Positions 8,317-15,843 of a stretch of 64,000 nucleotides of DNA are shown piece by piece. A program made the position numbers and the translations under genes. The notes below the pieces were generated by a model. That model was not told where the DNA came from, made no database searches, and was given only the letters and a program-made list of their open reading frames with translations. The DNA comes from Actinomadura coerulea (GTDB lineage Bacteria > Actinomycetota > Actinomycetes > Streptosporangiales > Streptosporangiaceae). The stretch covers positions 2,852,001-2,916,000 of the forward strand of contig NZ_JACHMQ010000001.1 in NCBI RefSeq assembly GCF_014208105.1, given 5' to 3'. How positions within the stretch are numbered: position 1 is the stretch's first letter; the number at the start of each line of letters is the position of its first letter.

Positions 8317-9299
8317 GCGGCCGCCCCCCGCGCCGCGCCGGCCTCCGCCCCACCGGGCTCCGCCGTGCGGGCGCGCCCGCGGTCGCGCAGCGCCCGCAGG
8401 TAGAGCAGCGCGATCACCAGGTTGATCAGAATCATGATCAGCGAGATGGCGGCGCCGAACCCGAGCCGGCCGTCCCCGAGCGCCGTCCGGTACACGTACA
8501 CCGACATGATCTCCGAGCGCCCGTCCGGGCCGCCCGCGGTGATCAGGAACGGGGTGAAGTCGTTGAACGTCCACAGGCTGACCAGCAGCAGGCTCGTCAG
8601 CAGATGGCCGCGGATGCGCGGGAACACCGCGTCGCGGAGCGTCTGCCACGTCGAGGCGCCCGCGAGCCGCGCCGTCTCCAGATGGGACGGTGGAACGTTC
8701 CCGAGCGCCGCTCCGTAGAGCATCATCGAGAACGCCGTCCCGCGCCAGACGTTGAACACGACGACGCACGCCATCGGGTGGTCGAGCAGCCACGCCGTGC
8801 CCGGGGTGCCGAGCACGGCGTTGAGGGTCCCGCCGTCGCGGTCGAGCAGCGCGATCCACAGGAACGCGATGACCGAGGACGGCAGGATCCAGGCCAGCAG
8901 CACCAGCCCCTCGACCAGGCGCCTGACCGGGCCCGGCCGGTCGCGCATCACCCACGCGATCGAGAAGCCGAGCACGGTCTGCCCGATCACCGCCGACCCC
9001 AGGACGAACTGGAGCGTCAGCCACAGCGACCGGTGGAAGTCCCCGTCGCCGAGGACCGTCCGGTAGTTGTCCGTCCCGACGAACCGCGGCTCGCTGGCGG
9101 CGACGCCCGTGAGCCGGTAGTCGGTCGTGCCCAGGTAGAGCGTCCAGAGGGCGGGGAACACCAGGAACACGGCGACCAGGACCAGCGCGGGCGCGACGAA
9201 GGCGGCGGCGCGCCCCCGCCCCAGCCCGGCCGCGTCGCCCTCGAAGAACGGCGCGGCCGCGGGCGCGAGGTCAGCGCGGGGTGACGTGGGAGGCGCCAC
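8313..9299 (-). CDS. Carbohydrate ABC transporter permease (MalF-like)
   Basis: A 328-residue permease with six predicted membrane helices after a soluble N-terminal stretch of about 30 residues. The EAA loop is LETARLAGASTWQTLRDAVFP, and the order MalF then MalG is the normal CUT1 arrangement. The GTG at 9299 lies 28 nt inside the 3' end of the binding-protein gene and is preceded by GAGGGGATC, so binding protein and permease are translationally linked, unlike the second importer in this window, which has a 90-bp gap with a stem-loop. Confidence 0.94.
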   Translation of the reverse strand: MAPPTSPRADLAPAAAPFFEGDAAGLGRGRAAAFVAPALVLVAVFLVFPALWTLYLGTTDYRLTGVAASEPRFVGTDNYRTVLGDGDFHRSLWLTLQFVLGSAVIGQTVLGFSIAWVMRDRPGPVRRLVEGLVLLAWILPSSVIAFLWIALLDRDGGTLNAVLGTPGTAWLLDHPMACVVVFNVWRGTAFSMMLYGAALGNVPPSHLETARLAGASTWQTLRDAVFPRIRGHLLTSLLLVSLWTFNDFTPFLITAGGPDGRSEIMSVYVYRTALGDGRLGFGAAISLIMILINLVIALLYLRALRDRGRARTAEPGGAEAGAARGAAA

Positions 9300-10695
9300 C
9301 GACGATCCCCTCCAGCTTCTTGGCGTACTCGGCGGCGGCCTGGTCGGGGCTCTTGCCCGACACCACGCTCGCCGTGGCCTCCTGCAAGGCGGTCGACACC
9401 TGCGGGTAGGCCGAGAGCCCCGGGCGATAGGACGTGACGGGCAGCACCTTCTCCGACACGAACGTCAGGAAAGGGTCGCCCGCGAGGATCTCCTTGTTGA
9501 CGTCCGTCCGGGACGTGATCTCGGGGGTGCCGGCCGTCCGCGCCTTGACCATCTCCGGGGAGTTCATGAAGGCCAGCAACTCGAAGGCCTGCTGCGGGTA
9601 ATCGGTGTTGGGGTTGAGGACGGTCACCGAGCCCCCCGACATGCTCACGAACGACTGCCCGCGCACCCCCCGGCCCTGGGAGACGGCGGGGATCAGCGCG
9701 TAGCCGACGTCCTGGTCGCGGGTCGCCATCTTCGCCACGCCGGTCTTCGGGTTGAGGACGTCCCGCCAGAAGTAGTCGCCCTCGAACAGGATCCCGATCT
9801 TGCCGGCGGCGAACTCCTCGAACGACTTGTCACGCCCCTTGGCCTCCTGCTGGAGCTTGGGGTCGCCGAGGCCCTCGCGGCCGTAGACCTGCGCGTACAG
9901 GCCGAGGACCTGCTTGAGCGCCTGGCCGCCGCCCGTCCACCTGCCGTCCGCCCAGATCTCGGCGCCCGCCCCGGCCAGCAGCGGCAGCGCCCCCTGCATG
10001 CTGGTGGCCTCGCCCATCGCGGTGCCCGCGTTGAGCTGGATCGGGGTCACGCCGGGGACCTTCTTCAGGGCGCGCCCCGCCGCGACGATCTCCTGCCAGC
10101 TCTTCGGCTGCCAGTCGGCGGGCAGGCCTGCTCGCGCGAACAGCTTCTTGTTGAAGAAGACGAGGCGGCCGTCGGTCCCGGGAGGGACCCCGTAGCGCTC
10201 GTTCTCGAACGTCGCCAGCCGCTGCACCGATCCGGGGATCCGCGACCAGCCGTCCCAGGCGCCTGCGGGGGCGCCGACCGCTTTCGACAGCGGCAGGATG
10301 TAGCCGGCCTGGGCGAACTCGCCGACCCAGATGCCGTCGATGTCCATGATGTCGGCACCGGAGCGCGACTTCAGGTCGAGCGCCAGCTTCGTCTTGTACA
10401 CCTCGTCGTCCACGCCCTGGCCGCGGAACGTCACCTTCACCGTGACGCCCTTGGCCTTCTGCGCCGCGACGAACTCAGGGATCACCGTCCTGGTGATCCA
10501 CACGGCCTCTTCGCTGTTCTTGCCGCCCTCGATGGCGTTGCGGGTGATCGTCAGGGAGAGGTTCTTGGCGTCCTTGCCCCGGTCGGGGTCGGCCGTGGAT
10601 CCGCCGCCGCACCCGGCGAGCGCCGCGCCCGCCAGAGCGAGCGCGGCCGCCGCGCCGATCCGCCTCCTGGAGAAGTCCCTACTGGAGAAGACCAT
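9271..10695 (-). CDS. Extracellular sugar-binding lipoprotein of an ABC importer
   Basis: A 474-residue family 1 solute-binding protein. It has a twin-Arg-like start (SRRRIG), a hydrophobic stretch and a lipobox LAGCGGG with the acylated Cys near residue 28, so the mature protein is tethered outside the membrane. The body has typical landmarks: GVPPGTDGRLVFFNKKLF, KIGILFEGDYFWRD and the late conserved AFELLAFMNSPEMV. GGAGG is 9 nt upstream of the ATG. It is the first gene of the six-gene minus-strand array (binding protein, two permeases, ATPase, PHP hydrolase, mannosidase). The ligand is probably an alpha-mannose-containing saccharide, inferred from the downstream GH38. Confidence 0.94.
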   Translation of the reverse strand: MVFSSRDFSRRRIGAAAALALAGAALAGCGGGSTADPDRGKDAKNLSLTITRNAIEGGKNSEEAVWITRTVIPEFVAAQKAKGVTVKVTFRGQGVDDEVYKTKLALDLKSRSGADIMDIDGIWVGEFAQAGYILPLSKAVGAPAGAWDGWSRIPGSVQRLATFENERYGVPPGTDGRLVFFNKKLFARAGLPADWQPKSWQEIVAAGRALKKVPGVTPIQLNAGTAMGEATSMQGALPLLAGAGAEIWADGRWTGGGQALKQVLGLYAQVYGREGLGDPKLQQEAKGRDKSFEEFAAGKIGILFEGDYFWRDVLNPKTGVAKMATRDQDVGYALIPAVSQGRGVRGQSFVSMSGGSVTVLNPNTDYPQQAFELLAFMNSPEMVKARTAGTPEITSRTDVNKEILAGDPFLTFVSEKVLPVTSYRPGLSAYPQVSTALQEATASVVSGKSPDQAAAEYAKKLEGIVGGASHVTPR

Positions 10696-10724
10696 GGGTG
10701 ACCTCCTACAAGCGTCACCACATA

Positions 10725-10749
10725 ACGTGAACGAAGAATTCGATCACGT
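10725..10749. promoter_or_regulatory. Candidate operator ahead of the mannosidase ABC operon
   Basis: The 80-bp gap upstream of the binding-protein gene is AT-rich for this genome and holds the inverted repeat ACGTGA (10725-10730) and TCACGT (10744-10749) with a 13-nt spacer. No regulator gene is adjacent, so the binder is unknown. The position, 30-55 bp upstream of the start codon, suits an operator overlapping the promoter. Confidence 0.4.
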
Positions 10750-10775
10750 AAAGACTCGGAGATCGTTTTTCTGGT

Positions 10776-11612
10776 TCAGGGGTCCATCAGCTCGGCGGAC
10801 CGGGCCGCGAACGCCTCCATGGCCTTCGCCGTGATCGGGCCCGGGGCCGCCGGGAGGACCGTCCCGTCCACGGCCCGGATCGGCTGGACGTCGCGGGTCG
10901 TGGAGGTCAGGAACGCCTCGTCCGCGCGGTACAGGTCCTCCAGCGCGACGTCCTCCTCCTCGCCGCCGCACCACTCCAGCGCGAGGGCCCGCGTCACCCC
11001 GGCCAGGCAGCCGGACGCCAGGGGCGGCGTGACGAGCCGCCCGCCGAGGACGACGAAGATGTTGCTGCCCGTCCCCTCGCACAGGTCCCCCGCGGTGTTG
11101 CCGAAGATCGCCTCGCCGCCGCCGCGCTCCTTGGCGTAGGCCAGCGCGAGGGCGTTCTCCGCGTAGGAGGTGGTCTTGAGGCCGGCCAGGGCGCCCCGCT
11201 CGTTGCGCGGCCACGGCACGACCGTCACGTCCGCCGTCGCCGGGAACGGGTCCTGCGGCCCGGCGATGATCGACACGGTGGGGCCCTCGTCGCCGCGCGC
11301 GGAGCCGAGCGGGCCCGGGCCGCTGGTGTAGGTGATGCGGATCCGGGCCAGCGGCCACTTCGGCGCCGCCGCGAGCACCTCGAGCGTGCCCTGCGCCAGG
11401 GCGTCGTGGTCGGGTTCGGGCAGCCCGAGACCCGCCGCCGAACGGGCCAGCCGCCGCAGATGCCGGGTCAGCGCGAACGGCTCCCCGTTCGTCGCCTTCA
11501 CGGTCTCGAAGATCCCGTCCCCGACGAGCATGCCGTGGTCGAAGACCGACACCGTCGCCCGCTCAGGGTCGAGCAGTTCCCCGTTCAGCCAGATCCTGGC
11601 CTGCTCCGTCAC
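10776..11612 (-). CDS. pabC: Aminodeoxychorismate lyase / class IV aminotransferase
   Basis: A 278-residue PLP enzyme of the fold-type IV family. Landmarks are SVFDHGMLVGDGIFETVK near residue 22, the catalytic Lys in GLKTTSYAENALAL, the phosphate-binding EGTGSNIFVVLGGRLVTPPL and LTSTTRDVQPI towards the C-terminus. PabC releases 4-aminobenzoate from aminodeoxychorismate for folate synthesis. Its GTG start at 11612 lies 50 nt inside pabB and is preceded by GGAGG, so the two are strongly coupled. The pabB partner makes PabC more likely than a branched-chain or D-amino acid aminotransferase. Confidence 0.9.
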   Translation of the reverse strand: MTEQARIWLNGELLDPERATVSVFDHGMLVGDGIFETVKATNGEPFALTRHLRRLARSAAGLGLPEPDHDALAQGTLEVLAAAPKWPLARIRITYTSGPGPLGSARGDEGPTVSIIAGPQDPFPATADVTVVPWPRNERGALAGLKTTSYAENALALAYAKERGGGEAIFGNTAGDLCEGTGSNIFVVLGGRLVTPPLASGCLAGVTRALALEWCGGEEEDVALEDLYRADEAFLTSTTRDVQPIRAVDGTVLPAAPGPITAKAMEAFAARSAELMDP

Positions 11613-12591
11613 CGGAAGCCACCTCCAATAGCCGAGCCGCCTTCAGCTCGGTCTCGCGCCACTCGCGAAATGGGTCGGACCCCCAGGTGATGCCGGCGCC
11701 GGTGCCGAAACGCAGCAGGCCGTCCTGCGCCCAGAAGGTCCGGATGCCGACGGCGAGGGCGCCGCGCCGGGAGTCCGCGTCCACCCAGCCGACGGCCCCA
11801 CAGTACGGCCCCCGGGGGACGGGTTCGAGCTCTTCCAGCAGCCTCAGCGCGCTCGACTTCGGCGCGCCCGTCACCGAACCGGGAGGAAACGTCGCGGCGA
11901 TCAGCTCCGGCCAGCCGCCCCCCGCCAGCCGCGCCCGGACCGCCGACACCAGGTGGACGAGCCCCGGATGCTCCTCCAGCGCGCACAGCTCCGGCACGCT
12001 CACCGAGCCGGTCTCCGCGACCCGCCCGAGATCGTTGCGGACAAGGTCGACGATCATCACGTTCTCGGCGCGGTCCTTCGGCAGCAGGTCGTCCGCCGTC
12101 CGCCCGGTCCCCTTGATCGGACGCGACTCGACCACCCGGCCGTCCCGCCGCAGGTACAGCTCCGGCGAGGCGGAGGCGACCTCCAGGCCCGGCAGCACCA
12201 GCGTCATCGAGTAGGGCGCGGGATGGCGCTCGGCGAGCCTCGCCCCCAGCCCGGCGATGCCGGCACCTCCGGGCAGCTCCGCCGAGAGCACGCGGCAGAG
12301 ATTGGCCTGGTAGACGACACCGTCCGCGATCGCGCCGCGGATGCGCTCGACGCCCGCGACGTAGGCGGCCTCGTCCAGCGAACTCGTCCACTCCCCCGGG
12401 CCGGTCCACGCGCCCCCCGGATGCGGCGCCGGCCTGACCCTCTCGAACCGGGCACACGTGACCTTGCCCTCATAGGTCACCACGACCGCCCACCAACCGC
12501 GCGAATCCAGCGCCCCCAGGTCGGAGGTCACATCCACGAGCCCGGTGGCCAGCAGCCCCCCGGCATAGGCGAAACTCACCCCAGCACGCAC
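11563..12591 (-). CDS. pabB: Aminodeoxychorismate synthase component I (chorismate-binding)
   Basis: A 342-residue chorismate-utilising enzyme. The core motifs are all present: YQANLCRVLSAEL, ESRPIKGTGRT, MIVDLVRNDLGRVA, FPPGSVTGAPK, PYCGAVGWVD and the C-terminal GAGITWGSDP. It is shorter than the usual 450-residue PabB because most of the N-terminal non-catalytic half is missing, as in the compact PabB of some actinomycetes. No glutaminase (PabA/TrpG) is encoded next to it. The GTG at 12591 is inside the 3' end of the regulator; a GTG at 12579 forming a GTGA overlap is an equally good start. It overlaps pabC by 50 nt. Confidence 0.92.
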   Translation of the reverse strand: MRAGVSFAYAGGLLATGLVDVTSDLGALDSRGWWAVVVTYEGKVTCARFERVRPAPHPGGAWTGPGEWTSSLDEAAYVAGVERIRGAIADGVVYQANLCRVLSAELPGGAGIAGLGARLAERHPAPYSMTLVLPGLEVASASPELYLRRDGRVVESRPIKGTGRTADDLLPKDRAENVMIVDLVRNDLGRVAETGSVSVPELCALEEHPGLVHLVSAVRARLAGGGWPELIAATFPPGSVTGAPKSSALRLLEELEPVPRGPYCGAVGWVDADSRRGALAVGIRTFWAQDGLLRFGTGAGITWGSDPFREWRETELKAARLLEVASGDGAGQDLAERGTARP

Positions 12592-13280
12592 CCGAACGAA
12601 TCGGCCAGACCCGCCAACCCGGTCTCGGTCACGACCAGCACCCGCCGCGTGCTGCCCCGCTCGAACCAGCCCAGCTCGATCATCCGGCTGGTCAGCGCCT
12701 CCCCCAGCGCCCCGTTCAGGTGCGGCCGCCGCTCCGTCCAGTCGAGGCAGTGCCAGGCGAACCTCCGCCGCCCCCTCCGCAACGCCTCCAGATCCAGGCC
12801 CAGCGCCTCAAGGCGCTCCTCGCCCTTCTCCGTCACCTCGTAGGCGTCGCCGTCGGCCGGCTCGATCAGGCCGCCGTCCACCAGCGCCGCGAACAACGTC
12901 ACCCCGGCGACGCCGGCGAGATGGTCGTAGCACGTCCGCGCCTCGTGCAGGCGCCGCGCGTCCCGGGACTGCCGCAGGCTGTTCACCCGCACCGGCGGGC
13001 CGATCCGCGACAGCGCCTCGATCACCTGGGCCACCTCGCCGCCCCGCAACCGGTAGTACCGGTGCCGCCCCTGCTTCACGACCGTCACGAACCCGCCGTC
13101 CAGCAGCCGCGACAGATGCGCGCTCGCCGTCTGCGCGCTCACCCCCGCCGTCCTCGCCAGCTCCCCCGCCGCGAGCGGACGCCCGTCCAGCAGCGCCGTC
13201 AGCATCGCGGCCCGCGCCCGGTCCGCCAGCAGAGCCGCGACCGGCGCGATGTCCACACCCACGACCTGTTCCGAACCCAT
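12576..13280 (-). CDS. ArsR-type winged-helix transcriptional regulator
   Basis: A 234-residue protein. Residues about 8-95 form an ArsR/HTH_20 winged helix: LLADRARAAMLTALLDGRP, then LARTAGVSAQTASAHLSRL and VVKQGRHRYYRLRG. The C-terminal 130 residues include RHLHE-like ARRLHEARTCYDHLAGVAGV and a second small winged-helix-like part ending RRFAWHCLDWTERRPHLNGALG, matching a known long ArsR-like actinobacterial family. No Cys cluster of metal-sensing ArsR proteins is evident. The ATG at 13280 is used rather than an earlier CTG/ATG because homologous folding starts there. It is followed by pabB with a short overlap, which is likely a neighbour relation rather than proof that it regulates folate synthesis. 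Confidence 0.85.
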   Translation of the reverse strand: MGSEQVVGVDIAPVAALLADRARAAMLTALLDGRPLAAGELARTAGVSAQTASAHLSRLLDGGFVTVVKQGRHRYYRLRGGEVAQVIEALSRIGPPVRVNSLRQSRDARRLHEARTCYDHLAGVAGVTLFAALVDGGLIEPADGDAYEVTEKGEERLEALGLDLEALRRGRRRFAWHCLDWTERRPHLNGALGEALTSRMIELGWFERGSTRRVLVVTETGLAGLADSFGCVLG

Positions 13281-13407
13281 GTGACCGAGCCTAGGCGACC
13301 CACCCTTCGACCAGCGCCGAAGCATCCGCCCCCCGCCCCGCCCCGCAATCCGGTTCGCGTCACCGCCCCGGACGCGCTAATGTTTTCCACGTCGCCGCAG
13401 GGCGCAA

Positions 13408-13479
13408 GCGGAAGTGGCTCAGGGGTAGAGCATCACCTTGCCAAGGTGAGGGTCGCGGGTTCAAATCCCGTCTTCCGCT
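13408..13479 (+). tRNA. tRNA-Gly (GCC)
   Basis: A 72-nt cloverleaf: acceptor GCGGAAG pairing with CTTCCGC, D arm GCTC/GAGC, anticodon stem TCACC/GGTGA with loop TTGCCAA giving anticodon GCC, T arm GCGGG-TTCAAAT-CCCGT, discriminator U. No CCA is encoded. It is the first of three tRNAs. Confidence 0.97.
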
Positions 13480-13501
13480 CTGAGGGGCCTTTCAGGCTAT
13501 G

Positions 13502-13522
13502 ACCAGAAGGTCTCCTTCTGGT
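13502..13522 (+). other. Perfect stem-loop in the Gly-Cys tRNA spacer
   Basis: A 9-bp perfect stem, ACCAGAAGG and CCTTCTGGT with loop TCT, occupies most of the 40-nt spacer and runs into the first bases of tRNA-Cys (from 13520). In a polycistronic precursor it would compete with the tRNA-Cys acceptor stem or mark a processing site. Confidence 0.6.
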
Positions 13523-13590
13523 GGAGTGGCCGAGAGGCGAGGCAACGGCCTGCAAAGCCGTGTACACGGGTTCAAATCCCGTCTCCACCT
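13520..13590 (+). tRNA. tRNA-Cys (GCA)
   Basis: A 71-nt tRNA: acceptor GGTGGAG/CTCCACC, anticodon stem ACGGC/GCCGT with loop CTGCAAA giving GCA, T arm ACGGG-TTCAAAT-CCCGT, discriminator U as usual for tRNA-Cys. CCA is not encoded. Confidence 0.96.
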
Positions 13591-13621
13591 CAACCCGTAC
13601 CTCTCCGGAGGACACGGACCC

Positions 13622-13693
13622 GGGCGATTAGCTCAGTGGGAGAGCGCTACCTTGACACGGTAGAGGCCACTGGTTCAATCCCAGTATCGCCCA
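13622..13693 (+). tRNA. tRNA-Val (GAC)
   Basis: A 72-nt tRNA: acceptor GGGCGAT/ATCGCCC, D arm GCTC/GAGC, anticodon stem CTACC/GGTAG with loop TTGACAC giving GAC, T arm ACTGG-TTCAATC-CCAGT, discriminator A. The Gly-Cys-Val order is common in actinobacteria. Confidence 0.97.
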
Positions 13694-13697
13694 CGAG

Positions 13698-13857
13698 TCG
13701 GGCCATCATGGTCGGCGCTTAGCGCCTTCCCCGATGGCCCGCAATGCTTACCTGGGGAGCGACCCCCAGACCCCCGAATCGGGCCATCATGGTCGGCGCT
13801 TAGCGCCTTCCCCGATGGCCCGCAATGCTTACCTGGGGAGCGACCCCCAGACCCCCG
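13698..13857. repeat. Two tandem copies of an 81-bp structured repeat after the tRNA cluster
   Basis: Copy one starts at 13698 and copy two at 13779; they are identical over at least 79 bp and begin 5 nt after tRNA-Val. Each copy contains a compound hairpin: outer arms GGCCATC and GATGGCC, with an inner GGCGCTTAGCGCC, followed by a second hairpin CTGGGG-AGCGAC-CCCCAG. The position and structure suit a tRNA transcript terminator that was duplicated, or a REP-like element. Confidence 0.85.
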
Positions 13858-14216
13858 CTGTGGGGCCCCGTCCCCCACGCCCCCTGCGTGTGCGGGCTGG
13901 GGTTTTCGTGGACACCCTGAGATCCCGGCTCGCGCCGCTGCGCTGCGCGCCCTCCTCGGTCACCTCGATCGATCCTGCCGCCTCGTCGCTTCTCCGGGGC
14001 GCCTACGGCGAACACGCCACCGGCAGGCAGTGAGCAAATTCGGTCGGCCCGTCCTTTTCGGCGGCTGGGGCCGCTTCGTCACCGTGCTGGACTTCCTCGT
14101 GCGTCCGCATCCGAATCTGGCGGGAGAAACGGCAACTCACGTGCTCCGGCATGCCTGGTCACCGCCTTTGCCGCTCCCGGAATCCAGGGCCAGGAGCGGC
14201 GTCACGGCGTCTCGGG
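13858..14216. other. Intergenic region without a convincing gene
   Basis: About 360 bp between the 81-bp repeats and the GH71 gene. A plus-strand reading frame from a GTG at 14030 begins MSKFGRPVLFGGWGRFVTV and continues with LDFLVRPHPNLAGE, which resembles the RPHP motif near the start of some actinomycete proteins of unknown function, then loses any recognisable pattern and runs into the opposite-strand GH71 gene. It could be a decayed gene start. I see no further coding or RNA signal. Confidence 0.4.
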
Positions 14217-15701
14217 TCAGGGGCGGCCGCTGCTAACGGCGTGGTACTGGAGGTCTTGTACCGGTGGGGTCGCGGTCACGGCGAAGGGAGAGGTGACCGT
14301 GGCCGTGGTGGTGCTGTTGCGGGTCACCGACGCGGCGTTGGCGCCGGTCGCCAGGGGGAACAGGCGCGCTTGGAGGCCCGCCGCCGCGTCGTAGGTACTT
14401 GCCGTCCCTCCGATGGTGGCCTTGACCTGGGCGGCGGCGGTGAGGAAGGTGAGGACCTCCACCTTGTCGCGCGGGGTCGCGGTGCCGGAGCGCGGAACCA
14501 TGAACTTGGTCTGACCGCCCGACGTGGGCTTGAGGGCCGCGGTCTGAGTGCGGTGAGTCAGGTAGACCGTGTCGCGCGCGATGGCCGGCCACTTCCCGGT
14601 CTTGAGCCGGGTCAGGTAGTAGGACGCCAAGTCCAGGTAGGCGCCGTCGTTGTGCGGGGAGGGCGCGAACTGGGTGCCCTCGGAGAAATCGTTCCAGGTT
14701 GTGAGCTGGACCCAGTCTGCACCGCCGTCGATGGCGTTCTGCCAGGTGGTCCGCAGGTTCTCGGTGTTGTTCGCCTCGTCGTAGATGCCCTGGTTGGGCC
14801 GCTCGTCCTGGACGGCGACCGGCTGCATCCAGATCTTGCCGAGGCCGTGCGAGGCGCTGATGTTGCCGCCGATGCCGCCCTGCAGGTTCGGGCTCCGGTT
14901 GCCCCAGTTGGAGAACCCATAGCTGACCGAGGCGTAGTTCTTGTAGTTGGCGCCGAAGTTGAGGAACACCGGGACGAGCGCGGGCTTCGCGCCCAGGCCC
15001 GCCATGGCGGTGTTCAGCGCCGCGTACCAGTCGGCGGTGCGGTTCTCGGCCTTGAACGGCGAGACGACCACGCGCCCGTCGGGCAGCTTGTAGACCGCCG
15101 GCGACTTGGCGAGCCCGGCCAGTTCCGAGGCGAGGCCAGCCGCGTCCAGCCCCTTGATCTGGGTGGCGGTCATGTCGGGCATCAGCACGATCCTGAACCC
15201 CGGGTCGACCTGCTCGGCCGCCTTGATGAGCAGGTCCACGCGCTTGCGGTGCGGGCTGGTGGCGGACAGGTTGAGCAGGTCGACGGTGAAGCCGTCCAGA
15301 CCCGCCGCGACGGCCGTGCGGATCTCCCTCTTCATGTCCTCCAGCTGGTAGTCCCCGCTGATCGGTGCGCGGGGCGCCGGACGGTCGCGCAGCAGTCCGC
15401 CGTAGGCCTGGTGGATCCCGCCCTCACCGGCTGGACTCAGGTAGTTGCGGGCGTAGTAGTCCGACTCGGGCGCCTTGTTGTCCAGCGAGACCGGATAGGG
15501 CGTGAAGTAGTGCGCGAACACCTTCTGATTGGACGCGCGCAGGGTGGCGGTGGCCGGAAGGTCGAACGGAAGGGCGGTGGTGGCGCTCGCCTCGGCCACG
15601 CCCTTGACCGGCACCGGCTCCCGCGCGGTCAGCCCGCACCCTGCCGCCAGGAGCCCTCCCAGGAGGAGGGCTCCCGCGGCCCGCGAAAAGATGATCTTCA
15701 T
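14217..15701 (-). CDS. Glycoside hydrolase family 71-like lipoprotein (alpha-1,3-glucanase family)
   Basis: A 494-residue secreted lipoprotein: signal peptide with lipobox LLAAGCG (Cys near 22), then a catalytic barrel starting KVFAHYFTPYPVSLDNK. GLDGFTVDLLNLS, RIVLMPDMTA, VFLNFGANYKN and VQLTTWNDFSEGTQFAPS are typical of GH71, whose members cut alpha-1,3-glucan (mutan or fungal wall glucan). The last 110 residues form a beta-rich accessory region. No neighbouring gene points to a specific substrate; it is divergent from the ArsR-SRPBCC fusion across a 142-bp gap. The ribosome binding site is weak, so the start is fairly but not fully certain. Confidence 0.82.
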   Translation of the reverse strand: MKIIFSRAAGALLLGGLLAAGCGLTAREPVPVKGVAEASATTALPFDLPATATLRASNQKVFAHYFTPYPVSLDNKAPESDYYARNYLSPAGEGGIHQAYGGLLRDRPAPRAPISGDYQLEDMKREIRTAVAAGLDGFTVDLLNLSATSPHRKRVDLLIKAAEQVDPGFRIVLMPDMTATQIKGLDAAGLASELAGLAKSPAVYKLPDGRVVVSPFKAENRTADWYAALNTAMAGLGAKPALVPVFLNFGANYKNYASVSYGFSNWGNRSPNLQGGIGGNISASHGLGKIWMQPVAVQDERPNQGIYDEANNTENLRTTWQNAIDGGADWVQLTTWNDFSEGTQFAPSPHNDGAYLDLASYYLTRLKTGKWPAIARDTVYLTHRTQTAALKPTSGGQTKFMVPRSGTATPRDKVEVLTFLTAAAQVKATIGGTASTYDAAAGLQARLFPLATGANAASVTRNSTTTATVTSPFAVTATPPVQDLQYHAVSSGRP

Positions 15702-15806
15702 GGGCCCGCACGGTACTGCACCCCCCGCGCCGCCATCTCAAGATCGGTCCAGATGGTGTCGCGGCCCTCGGCCGCCCCGGCCCCGGCGTCGGCCCAGCAT
15801 CCGCGC

Positions 15807-15838
15807 TTGACATTAGGCAGGTAAATACCTGCACAATG
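15807..15838 (+). promoter_or_regulatory. Promoter with embedded palindromic ArsR operator
   Basis: TTGACA at 15807-15812 is a consensus -35 element. The perfect 16-bp palindrome GCAGGTAAATACCTGC at 15817-15832 lies directly downstream, inside the spacer and the expected -10 region, 11 bp ahead of the ArsR-SRPBCC start codon. This is where an autoregulating ArsR repressor would block RNA polymerase. The very short distance to the GTG suggests a short or absent leader. Confidence 0.65.
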
Positions 15839-15843
15839 AGGGC

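Noticed and set aside
13400..14216. Integrated element at the tRNA cluster
   Set aside because: No integrase, excisionase or duplicated tRNA 3' end was found; the 81-bp repeats do not contain a tRNA segment.
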